From positions 12,131,329-12,195,328 of the forward strand of contig CM022678.1 in assembly GCA_012295275.1 (NCBI GenBank): a stretch of DNA of 64,000 nucleotides, read 5' to 3'. Positions 50,447-62,117 of this stretch are shown piece by piece. Below the pieces are notes generated by a model that saw nothing but the letters and a program-made list of their open reading frames with translations, was not told where the DNA came from and ran no database searches. Numbering within the stretch: the stretch's first letter is position 1; each line of letters begins with the position of its first letter. Origin of the DNA: Chrysomallon squamiferum (taxonomy: Eukaryota; Mollusca; Gastropoda; Neomphalida; Peltospiridae). The position numbers and the translations under genes were made by a program.

Positions 50447-52225
50447 TCACGTGCGCAATAACTCCAGACGGATATCCGGACTGAGAGTCAGATGTTTGGA
50501 TTCGCATCTTCTGAAAAGTGTAAACGTTTTTCCAGGTACACCATTTAGGTTCTCCATGACACCGTACACGCTGGAGCTGTCCACCATGATGCTGTCGCTG
50601 TCTGTGTTGCCCTCGTCGACGTACATTGATCGGAATGTGGCAAATGGAAATCCCTTACTGGACTGTTTAAATATGAGCTCAGAAACAACAAGTTCCGTTC
50701 TGTCCACTTTCGAAATCAACGTCAGCTTTGCTTTTTCTCCATTTCTGTAAAGAATCTTCAACTCTCGTTTTTCGACGTCAATATCCACTTGATCAATGGG
50801 AGCAGAAGGTCTGACGAGGTTAGGATCAGATGTTCCAACGACAACTGATGTTCCGAACGGAATCCAGTCTAATCCAGGAGGAGCGAGGGGCAGCAGACGA
50901 ACGTTTCCGTCCTGATAGAGAACAAAAATCTCACTGAAACCTTTGGCCCAAGGAACAGACAGGGCGATTTTAAAATAATCAGTACGAAAATTCTTTCTAG
51001 TATTCACTATCTTAACCTTCATGGTTTCCGGAGCTCTCCACCAAAAATCCTCATCAGTTCCTTCTATTGTAATTTCATTGTTAGAATGCATTGGGAAAAC
51101 CCTGTTTGGTTTAATATGGCGTCTTTCTAATTTGAGCTCCTCAATGAAATGACAATTTTTCCTCGATGTGATTATTGTCAGGATTATAAGATTAAATTTA
51201 ACCTCCGTCCAGGTAAAATCAGAAAAGTTCCAGACGACTTCCGTTTGCTGCTTTTTCAGTTTAGTTAATCTAAGTTTTCTAAATTTGTTTGTTCTACCTT
51301 TATACCAGCAGCTTATTGAAACCACGTGATTGAGCGGCTTCAGCCTTAGACTTAATATGGAGCCTATTTCTGAATCAATGAGACCTTTAGATCGTCCTTT
51401 TAATTTGAAAGTGATCCTTACTTGTTTTTTCATTAAATGTTTTGTGATCATTTTCATAACAACAGATTTTGAACGAAGAACTGCATTAGTGACGTTTTCA
51501 GGTGAAAATGTCCAGAGTAGAGGTGAAAGGAATGGGCAGTTTTCGGTATTTTCCTCTCTTCTGTTTGTAAAATCGTTATACATTGGAAGTGTTGCCGTTA
51601 GCTTGTACTCCGCAATTTCGTCAAGGTAGACTGGTATTTTGACGTTGTCTTCCTCCGCGCATTCCGTTGGATTACTTTTATCTGTCAATACGGCCTGCTT
51701 CTGGACATTAACATTTGGTTGGAAACTGAATAAAGGTAGATCAGATAGACAGCGAAGCTTACATTCAAATATATCTTTACTTTTGTAGCCGGTAACATTT
51801 AGTTCAATTGTATCGAACTCCATCCCATCAGAGTTGACAACTTGAATCTTTAACACGTGTATCCCTTCGTCCAGTGTTGTTGTTCCGATCTTTCCGCTGG
51901 AATGAATAACATTCCAGTTATCTCCCGTCCTTCGCGGAGTTCGTGTGCTGATTGATCCCATTTTGATACTGTTCAAGAAAACTGAACAGTTATCAGATCG
52001 GTCGCCGTTTGAGTAACGCAAGTCGAGAACAGTTACAGACGTTCGTTTGGTCAGACAGAAGGTGAAAGAAATACTTTCATTGTTTTTCAAAAGTACAGTC
52101 CTGTTCACTGAAGCGTTTGACCGAAAATGCACTGTAACGGGTACCTGTAGAGACGCAGCGTGGAAAGAGTGAACGTCACCTGAGCAACTGTAGCATAACG
52201 TAAGAAACAGCAAAAATGTTTCCAT
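50447..52225 (-). CDS. Secreted protein of unknown function with CBM6/35-like N-terminal domain (592 aa)
   Basis: Single-exon gene. The start at 52223-52225 gives METFLLFLTLCYSCSG, a typical signal peptide; an upstream in-frame TTG is not a likely eukaryotic start. Residues about 28-143 look like a beta-sandwich: the end LDEGIHVLKIQVVNSDG... FDTIEL resembles the last strands of carbohydrate-binding modules of the CBM6/CBM35 type (inference). The rest (150-592) has no family I recognise; notable are a Trp-rich EDFWWRAPETMKVKIV segment and WIPFGTSVVVGTSDP. Several N-x-S/T sites and paired cysteines fit an extracellular glycoprotein. No transmembrane segment after the signal peptide. Polyadenylation signal at 50305-50310. 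Only its last 40% was duplicated into unit A. Confidence 0.85.
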   Translation of the reverse strand: METFLLFLTLCYSCSGDVHSFHAASLQVPVTVHFRSNASVNRTVLLKNNESISFTFCLTKRTSVTVLDLRYSNGDRSDNCSVFLNSIKMGSISTRTPRRTGDNWNVIHSSGKIGTTTLDEGIHVLKIQVVNSDGMEFDTIELNVTGYKSKDIFECKLRCLSDLPLFSFQPNVNVQKQAVLTDKSNPTECAEEDNVKIPVYLDEIAEYKLTATLPMYNDFTNRREENTENCPFLSPLLWTFSPENVTNAVLRSKSVVMKMITKHLMKKQVRITFKLKGRSKGLIDSEIGSILSLRLKPLNHVVSISCWYKGRTNKFRKLRLTKLKKQQTEVVWNFSDFTWTEVKFNLIILTIITSRKNCHFIEELKLERRHIKPNRVFPMHSNNEITIEGTDEDFWWRAPETMKVKIVNTRKNFRTDYFKIALSVPWAKGFSEIFVLYQDGNVRLLPLAPPGLDWIPFGTSVVVGTSDPNLVRPSAPIDQVDIDVEKRELKILYRNGEKAKLTLISKVDRTELVVSELIFKQSSKGFPFATFRSMYVDEGNTDSDSIMVDSSSVYGVMENLNGVPGKTFTLFRRCESKHLTLSPDIRLELLRT

Positions 52226-52481
52226 CCTGATAGAGAACAAAACTTTCTAAATTCTGATTCAGAAGAATTCTGTAATTTCTCAGCTTTTTAAATCTGACAA
52301 ATTAATCTAACAAACTGTTGTGCTTTCCTTCAGAAATATTTGATAACAGCAGTGAAAAAGGCGTTCTTTTAGAACAGTATGCTACCGCTGTCCGATTCAG
52401 ACGACTTAATACCAGCTGACAGCAGTAAGCTTATTTTACATTTTTAAATAATTGTGGGGGTTTTTTAATTTTTTTTTGTTT

Positions 52482-52516
<35 letters not shown>

Positions 52517-53166
52517 TTGTTTTTTTAACGTTTGAATAGATTTATGAAATATGAGATCCATTCTAATTAAAATGTTACATATTTAACAATAAATAAAGAA
52601 ACTTCACTTTGCGTCTCAAGGCTTTTTGAAACCTAATACAGTTTGAAACTTTTGTTATCTGACATTTTTAACATTCATTGATTTAATTTATAATTTTTAT
52701 TTTTTTTTAATTTTAATTTTTTTATTATTTTAATTTTTTTATTATTTTTTTATGATGAATATTTGATTTTGATATATTGTTATTTTGAAATAAAAGAAAA
52801 TTTATTTTTCGTTTGTAATAATTTATTGTCATTTCCATTAAATCATTTTTAATAATTCACAGTGCATATGTCTTATTTTTATTTTATTAACACAATGTAT
52901 TGATCATACAGTTTTTTCATATAGCTATGTCGCGATCAATGCAATCTTTTATCAACGTCTACAGTTTACTGATCAGTGGGCATTCTAACAACAGCCTCTA
53001 ACATTAGCAGTATGGTCTTTCTATACCTGAATCAAAAACACTGAGAAATGCAGCTTCACGCGTCAGTAGTGAAAGGGGACGTAATTCGATATTACTTTCA
53101 GTCAGCTGATACAGTAATAACGATTTTATTGTTTCAGAATAACTGAATTAGTTTAATCAAGTAATT

Positions 53167-53176
<10 letters not shown>

Positions 53177-53254
<78 letters not shown>
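53177..53254. repeat. (GA)n microsatellite
   Basis: About 39 uninterrupted GA units. Confidence 0.97.
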
Positions 53255-53458
53255 AGCGCTGAATTTGTAAAAGGTTCTTAGGCAGATATGAAAATATCGG
53301 TTTATTATGATTATTATTATTATTATGTTGTTGTTGTTGAGGGGTTTATTATGGAGACTATTTACTTTTTGTTGAGTATCATTATTACGGCTGAAAGTCC
53401 AGAGAGAGACCTCGGTTTAATGACCCGTTATGTACATCTTTTAGCACGACAGCAGATA

Positions 53459-53489
<31 letters not shown>

Positions 53490-54188
53490 GGTTTGTTTTT
53501 CACTGTATATTTATTTTCGTTTTTACTGATTAGTGACTGATTCATTATCGACTTATACCGAGGTGACACTGTAATACTAGATTACATGTAATTTTCATTT
53601 CTTATTATTCTTTTTAACTGAATGACTTATTTCTATTGTTTATTGATTACTGAGTGATATATTGTATATTAACAACATGTATCGAGGTAACACCGTAAGG
53701 GAGGGCCCAAAGTGGTTTTTCAGGTTTTAAAATATATATATATATATATATGTTTTGTTGTTGTTGTTGTTTTGTTGTTTTTAGATTTCTGTCAAAGTAT
53801 AGAACAATGTAGCACACGCCTGCCAGTGTCTCTGTTGCACGCTATCATGTTATAGTCCATGTGAACCGTGTGTAATTTTTCGATAATGACTTTTCTTAAT
53901 GTTTTTGTGTCTTTTTTGCCATGGACCCCCACCCTGATCAGAAAAACTGGATCCGCCACAGATTTGTGAATTATTTATTACACATTTACGATGCATATAC
54001 GGAGTCTCTTTCAGATGTCACGACTTGTGACGTCAATTGCTTATAAATATAAATTTGACCTTCGACATAAAATACCATAATTTCACAGTGAATTAAATTG
54101 AAAAGTAATTACGAAAAAAAAAAAAAAATCAAAGGATTACAACATAATGTTGTAAACAACCAAAAAAATTTGAAATAATAATAGAAAT

Positions 54189-54223
<35 letters not shown>

Positions 54224-54619
54224 ACTTATCGAGAAAAAAAAAAATAAAAAATTTATTTTTCTTCGACGTGACGAAATCTACACAATTTAAATATGTTGAA
54301 TCTAGTTTCGTTATCACTCAATAATCACAATATAACTAATTGCGTTAGTATTCCATATTTCGACTAATAACGTAAAATAAATTCAATTTATGCATGGATG
54401 AATATCTGTATGTGTATGCATGTATGTATTTGTTAGACCGAATTGAAATGATCTGTCATAACATTAAAGAATGAATGCGCTCACAAGGAAAGTTTGTTTT
54501 AAAAAAATTATCATAGAAGAAAAATAATAAGCTTCAACTGACTTTTCCATTGGAAATGTAATATATTAACATTTAAAATGTTTAAGTTATCATTTTATTT
54601 CATTTAATAATTACATGTG

Positions 54620-54810
54620 TTATTTATAATCACTGCCTCTCGCAAGAAACTGTTCATGGAAAAGGTGCGCGCACTGACAGTTGGGTGGATTTGGCACGTT
54701 TATGGGCGGCTGTTGTGTGATTAGTTTGTAGTATGGTTGGCCAGACAGACGGCAAACGACTGTAATACTACCGTTTTCAAAGTGAACGATGACTTGCAGT
54801 TTACACTCGA
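54620..54810 (-). CDS. Possible terminal exon of an unknown minus-strand gene
   Basis: About 60 open codons in a locally GC-richer patch, including VVCRLSGQPYYKL and NVPNPPNCQCAHLFHEQF, ending with a stop at 54620 and followed about 20 bp on by AATAAA (TTTATT at 54594-54599 on the plus strand). No convincing acceptor or upstream exon was found, and I recognise no family. It could be a fragment of a decayed gene. Confidence 0.25.
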
Positions 54811-54914
54811 ATTCCAATTAGGATCGGTACACGCAATCAAATATTTAATTTTTAACATGCGTAAAGTACCGGTCTTAGGGATCGTGTCAAAAGGTTTTAT
54901 ACAATTCAAATGCA

Positions 54915-54971
<57 letters not shown>

Positions 54972-55920
54972 TGGTTTCTATTACTTTGGCGAGAAAGATG
55001 TACCTACCTTTTCCTTTTACAGTTGTGAAATTTAGTATATATAACGTGTTATGTACTGAAATGCTACCATTTCGAGATTACAGTTATTTTGATGAGCCTT
55101 CAGCAGAAAAGAACATTTAATTTATTTTTTATTATTATTATTTTATGTTATTTGTGCATATCTTGACGGAACAATATATGCACAGTATTAGGAAAACATT
55201 AGTTCAAACGACATGGTGTGAATGAAAAACGTAGTGGTACAAAATGAGATACCTTTACATAATAATGACATTTTAAAACGACAAATTTTCAATCGACTTT
55301 AATTTGTCAAATTTTTAATACGACAGTGATATATTGCAAATATAACTAACAATTTGCTGACTGGAAAACATATCGTGATCGTTTAACAATAATTAACTTT
55401 TTAATTTTTATTGTTATTTTTTCTTCTGTTAATAACATCTGTACAAATAATAAATATTTTAGGTAATATTTAATTTTATATGTATAAGACAATAATGATA
55501 AGAACTGCTGTCAGTTGTCATCGTATTGAAGGAGAAACTTTGCTGTTAATGAAGAATATGATACAACCCCGGTTTACGAAATGTTATCACTTTCTGTCGA
55601 GTCATGATACGGCTTTTACCAGATATCCAACAAAAAAACGACTTGCTACACAACTATTGCATTACAACTTCCCCGTTATATGATAGACGTTTTAATGTTT
55701 GAACATTTTTATCTTTCAACCACTGTCTTACTCATTTATCATTTGATATTTCAATTTGGATGTCATTGAAAATTATTCCCTGGTGTTTTTGTTATTTTTT
55801 CCATCAAACAACAGTTCACTGAATACAACATGGAACTGATTTTATTACGAACTATTTGTTTGTGTGTGTGTGTGTGCGTGTGTGTGTGTTTGTGTAATTT
55901 GTTGTTGTTGTTGTTGTTGA

Positions 55921-55963
<43 letters not shown>

Positions 55964-56934
55964 ATAGTGAACATCGCGCCAGTGAATTTAAACTGAAAAT
56001 ATTCTATTTTGATCTGATAATAACAATAATGCTAATTTGTGAATTTGATGTCTTTATGGTACAATAGGTGAAATATGCTGAGCTGAAAATGAGTGACATG
56101 TAGGAAATATACAACATTAATTATTCACTAGGTAGAGACACACACACATTAAACGGAAATTCAGCCTGGCTAATAATGTTATTCTCGTAAAGAGTATTAA
56201 TTCAACGAAAGTGGAAATATTTATTGGCACACACACACACACACACACACATATGAATACATAGATAAATATATGGATAGACAGAGATAATAATGAAGAT
56301 AGATAAGCAGACAAACCGAAAGATAGATAGATAGTCAGACAGAGAGACAGATAGATAGATGGACTGATAAAATAAATGAAAAAAAGAAGAAAAATTCCAA
56401 AACGATCATAAAATTTTCTTATAAACCTTTTTTTCATGATATCACTAGACGGGAGTGTTGTTTTAACCGTTGTAATATTTCGGTGAGATTCTTTATTTAA
56501 AAAAAAGAAGAAACAAAGTAAAAAGTGAGTGACCGATAGAAAAGCAACATCAAAATATATATTTCCGTCTGCTGCACTATTAAATCAGAAAAAAAAACCT
56601 GAAATTTCTATTTTGAAAGTGATTTACCTTTTGCTATTTTATTTAATTATTTATATTTTGATATACCTGCAGTGGATGTAAAATGTATTAAAATTCAATT
56701 AAGATAAAACATAATGAGTTGTTTTACAATTAGTATTATAAATGCAGTAGATATTTTTAGAAAACCAGTGGATTTCCTACAGACGACATAGCGCATTACA
56801 GCTGAAAATTAGGTTTATTCGAGAAGACGAAAAAACATCGGAATAAATATGCAAACGCCTGTGATAAGCGTTGACGACATGGTTGAGTAACGTGCTTTTT
56901 TAGGTTATGTCAACAATCAGATAAAATACACACT

Positions 56935-56970
56935 ATGACGCTGCAAATTTAGACAACATCTCTATAAATA
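56935..56970 (+). promoter_or_regulatory. GCLC core promoter: antioxidant response element and TATA box
   Basis: ATGACGCTGCAAATT at 56935-56949 satisfies the RTGAYnnnGCRWWWW core of antioxidant response elements bound by CNC/Nrf2-Maf. TATAAATA follows at 56963-56970, 48 bp before the start codon, which would give a short 5' UTR of roughly 20-25 nt. GCLC is a classical Nrf2/CncC target in other animals (known); control here is inferred from the motif. Confidence 0.6.
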
Positions 56971-57017
56971 TTGCTCATCGTAGACGTTGCCGATTTGTAA
57001 TTTTTGACTTCGACGAT

Positions 57018-57167
57018 ATGGGTTTACTTACTGAAGGAACGCCATTTACGTGGGAAGAAACGAAAGCACACGCGGACCATGTTAGAAAACATGGAATTCG
57101 ACAGTTCATCAATCAGTATAAAAAACTACGTGAAAGAACAAGAGATATTTTATACTGGGGTGACGAG
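57018..57167 (+). CDS. GCLC: GCLC coding exon 1 (residues 1-50)
   Basis: Start codon 57018; reads to LYWGDE; donor GAG|GTAAGA, phase 0. Confidence 0.97.
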
Positions 57168-59595
57168 GTAAGATCATTTTTAGTATTTTTCAGTGAAGAG
57201 TTTCAAAGGAAATTGCAAATATAGCTTAGTTTTGTTAAAACGTGACAAATAATATAAAAATTATAGGACATCTGCAGACATCCGGGTTCTGATCTGTCAG
57301 AATGGTCCGAGTTAAACGTTTTATTTTTATTTTTATTTTTTAAATTGTTTTGGCTTTTTTTCTGCTATGGCTATTTCTAATAATGTTCGTTAATTAAAAA
57401 TAACTAACTAACTAAATAAATAAATTAACAAAGACTATATACTATATATTTTTATATCACTCTACATACATACATACATATTAAAATGAAAAGTAATAAC
57501 TTTTTGATGATATATGGTTATTATATGCAAAATCAGTTGTAATTACAGGTGTAATAATGTTTGTTTTACTTAAAAAAAGGAAAGATGAAAAGATAACACT
57601 GATTTAGTGATTATATATATTAAAATAAAAATAAATATAGCAATAATAACTGCTAAATAAATACCTTGTTATTAATTAATTATATCATTTACATTTTGAC
57701 CAACTGTTAATTAGTAATTATTACAGATGGGCTTTTGGATTGGAACTACATTATATATATAGATAGATAAATAGATAGATCAATATAAATTATGATTTTT
57801 CCCACCTATCAGTGGCCTTGACATACATTTCTTTTACTTTTTTCTCAGTTTGATAATTAATAGTACATCTGAATTTTATTTAAAGATTACTTATCTTTAA
57901 ACCTATTAGAAATGCAAATTCAGAATCTTCATGCAGTCCAACTGAAAGTATGGAAATATGATACTTCATGCTTATTACTATTATTACATTATTATTCGTA
58001 AGTGAAATTTAAGAGTGCTTATAAATAACTGAGTAAATTATACTGAACTCATAACAAACTTTAAAAAAAAAAATTATTATTAAGATAAAAAAAAAAAAAA
58101 TAAAAAAATAAATAAAAAATAAGACAATTAATAATGAATATAATTAAATAGGAAATGATTTAAAAAGAAGAAGAAGAAGAAAAAGGAATAATTGGAATTT
58201 TGTGTTTCTGGATAATAAAAAGGGTAAACAGTGACAACATTTGACCATGTTTCTCATGGCTGTTTTCCCAGCTCATGTCAGTGATAATTTACAGTTTGTT
58301 AATGACTTGTTTACTGTAAATTTCCTTTTGGGTCAGAGAAGCGAGATAATTGCGAGCTACCCTTTCAGATATTTATACCTGCAGCAACCCAGGTGTGCTA
58401 GGAACTAAATAGGGTGTCATGTGACTTCAGGTGTTTTAATTAGTGAACCTTGACCATGAGAATTAGTTTGTGAACAAGCACGGTCATCTCGAGATAAATA
58501 AAAGTAACTTGTAAATATTTATTTTTATAATTTATAATGGGGAAAACACATACATTGATTTTTGCCAAAAGAAATTTATAAAATAAAGTTGATGTTTATA
58601 AAAATCATATAAATGAAGGAATAAACTTATTTTTTTATTTTTTTATTTATTAAACATTTTAAAAATTATTTTAGAAATATATATAAAATATACCAAAACA
58701 GTAACCATTAGTACACATAAAGAGCTATATAATGTAATAAAATGGAAGAACAATATACAGATATAAAAACAATTTAAAAAATGTCAAAGTATATGCAAAG
58801 AAAAATGCAGACTAAGTTGGGTTAGGTTTTTAAATTTTATTTTTTTAATATATGTGTGTTCATGTGTGTGTGTTTGTATATTATATTAATATTTTATTGT
58901 CATAAAGAATGATAAGCCAAAAATATCCCAATAATTATTAATAAAATGTTGATAATGTTTATGTTTTGCAGGTGGAATACCAGTTGATAAAGTTTGACCA
59001 TAAGAATAAGAGAGCCACTCTAGCATTAAAAACACAATATGTCCTTTCTGAACTGATGAAAAAGGAAAAGGAATGCCCAGAGTAAGTCTACCACCAAGTT
59101 TTATTGTAAAATAATTGTTTTCTGAATGAATCTTGAGTAAATATACCACCACCACTTACTAAATAATATTATGTAATCGTAAATCTACCATCATAGGCCT
59201 ATTATACAGTAATCTGAATTAATCTTGAGTAAGTCTACTAAAAGGAATTAAAGATATATAATAATTCTACCATCATGTTTTATTGCAAAATAAAAGCTTT
59301 CTGAATTAATTATGAGTAAGTCTACTGCCACAAGTTATTATAAAAAGATTTTTATATAATATAATTTCTAACTGTAAAATAATAGTATTGTAATTTATCC
59401 TGAATAAAACACTAAAACTATTCCTTAAATAAGTTTTAGTAAGACTATACCACCCACTTCTTATTAATGTTTTTAACTCAGTAATATTATTCTTAATTAA
59501 ACCCTAGTAGGAATATTACTATCACCTGTTATAAAAAACATGACAATATTCTTAAATAATCCACACTAAGTTTATTTCCGTATCCTCTGTTCTTC

Positions 59596-59647
<52 letters not shown>

Positions 59648-62077
59648 AATATATAGATATAGATGTATATCAGATATACATATGTGTGTGTGTGTGTGTG
59701 TGGACTGTTAAAACCGGATTTACTTGAGACCAACTAGACATGGCGTTTTAGACAAAGGTCAAACTGAGATGAAATTGGTATATGTTTTATTACAAATGTT
59801 ATCAAATGTCTATCAAATGTCAGCTCAGAGATAGTCTATCACAGATGACTGCATTTTTTTTCATGTTTCTTTTCAAAGCAAACCCCACTGTCATGGCCTT
59901 CATTTGTAACACTGGTTGCAAAACTCTGCTTTTGGTAGTAGTATCAGCAAGAGATTTAATTTCTTTTACTATTTTAAAAACATCATTGTACAAAATATAG
60001 TCAGTGTGCTTCAAATTTTTGACTTGCTGGTCTTCAGTTTCTCTCTGCTGAACTGTAGAGTTGCCAGTAATAGCAGAGGTCTCGGTACATACTGTAAATG
60101 AAACAGACACTTTGATTTTATTTAATTGCTGGTAAAATAAACTTGTTAATATTCAATGCATTTGGTGCAGTTATTTATTGGAGTGTTTTTGACAAACAAG
60201 TAATTTGAACATTGTTCAAAGTACTTGTACGCTGAAACGTTTCTGTACCATCCCTTACCTTGCCCCAGTTAAGCTGATACCTGCCATCTCTTTCACAAAT
60301 GCTGGGGAGAGCACTGAATGGTCACTAAGTTTTAAACTGCATGGTGAAATCTTTTCCTTTCCACAGTGGATTTTATGAAAGCTCTTCTGTTAGGAAAAGT
60401 TGATGCAATTCTTAGGTCACTGACATTACAACAAATTTAGTAAGTCAGTGCAAATAGGGCAACATACATGTTTATGAAACTTCTACTTTTGACAATAAAT
60501 GAGTGAATTCACTTAGATACACTAATATAAATCTTGTTCATCTAGCTGCATGTAATAATTACAAGAAGCATTGTTTATTAAACCTTTAAAAAATAAAATC
60601 TATATATATTCATATTTGATTGTGACGAGTCTCCAACTATTTTGTTAACAGAACTGACCAAGCCCATTGTTTCTTTGTACATAATTTGACATCATCAGAG
60701 AATGCAGACAGAGCTGATTGGATCTAAGTATATTTTAAAACAGAAGTTTATCACTATAACATAAATTATTCTAATCAAAGGCCAAACCTCGGAGATAATT
60801 AATATTAGATGCATTTATCTCTGATTATACAGTCTAACTAATTCCCTGGCAAACATACACATGATGATGATGAGGCATTTTTGAAAGGTTTCCAGAGAAT
60901 GTTTATAATCAACAGTTACTCAGCTTTAACACCATGTCTTATATTGCTAATTATTTTCCAGTGATCATCCAACAACATGGAGACCTGAGTATGCAGAGTA
61001 CATGGTGGAGGGCACGCCCGGGAGTCCATACGGTGGGCTTATGGCTAATTTCAATGTCGTGGAGGCCAACATGAAACTGAGGTAAACTGGATTTTTTAAA
61101 TTCATATTTCTGTATATTAGTAATAATAATACTTGCACACATCCTTTTTGTATTGCTTTTTATCTCTGTGTATTATTTGTCTTTCTGTAAATGAAATATA
61201 ATAATCAGTGCATTGTTATTTATTAACAAAGTCTAGTAAAAAGAACATAAAAAAAAGATTAAAGAATTATTAAAATACTTTATTAAGTTTTAAAATCAGT
61301 GCCAGCTGGCTTCTTGTTTGTCACCATTTGATGACTGAATCATAAATATTTATTGTTATTTATCTCTTTATAAATGAATTATAATAACTGCATTGTTATT
61401 TATTTCTGTATTGTTATTTACGTCTCCTTAAATAAAATAATAAATTTTCATTGTATATTTATTTATTTATTTATTTCTGTAAATCGATTAAACTAACCAC
61501 TAGTAAAATAATTTTCTTTGATGATTATAATAAACAACTTTTAGAACTCCAGTCACCAAGGATAAAGCAGTATTCAGTATTTGTTTAAGTTCAGATCACA
61601 GGAATATTTTTAATTTACTTTTTTTTATTTAATTATTTTATACTTCATCTTGAAAAAGAAACTTTGATGATTTATTATGTTCAGTAAATATTTATGATTC
61701 AGTCATCAAATGGATGTGACAAACACGAAACCAGCTGGAATTGATTTTAAAACTTAATAAAGTATTTTAATAATTCTTTAATCTTTTTTTATGTTCTTTT
61801 TACTAGACTTTGTTAATAAAAAAAAACTCAACAATAACAAACAATAAAATTAATACTGTAATAATAAAAACCCCAAAAAAACAGTAACAAAGACTAACAA
61901 AATTAGTACTTCAGTAATAATTAAAAAAACAAAAACAAAACCACTAATAAAATGTAATCTTATGTTATGCTTGGAATGATGTGTTTTTGGTACCACAGAA
62001 CAGAAGTTAATAAAAGTTTCAAATTTCAAACTGAGTCAGTATAACTGAAAAATATGCTTAGTGTGTTGTTAGTAATT

Positions 62078-62117
<40 letters not shown>

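Larger units (their letters stand above)
45407..51152. repeat. Tandem segmental duplication, unit B
   Basis: Second unit, 5.75 kb. It continues at its right end into the complete secreted gene, so the reading across 51152 is the ancestral arrangement and the 45406/45407 junction is the derived one. Small indels distinguish the units, for example a 15-bp local duplication near 49725 in unit B only. Confidence 0.93.
52226..57017. other. Intergenic region between the secreted gene and GCLC
   Basis: 4.8 kb, AT-rich. Contains a poly-T run (52485-52514), a long (GA)n array (53177-53254), a (TA)n run (54190-54219), an (ATT)n run (54916-54969), another at 55924-55961, and TG/CA arrays near 55860 and 56230. 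One possible minus-strand exon is listed separately (54620-54810). Nothing else recognised until the GCLC promoter. Confidence 0.7.

Noticed and set aside
51330-51629. 99-codon plus-strand frame
   Set aside because: Antisense to the secreted gene; no recognisable domain.
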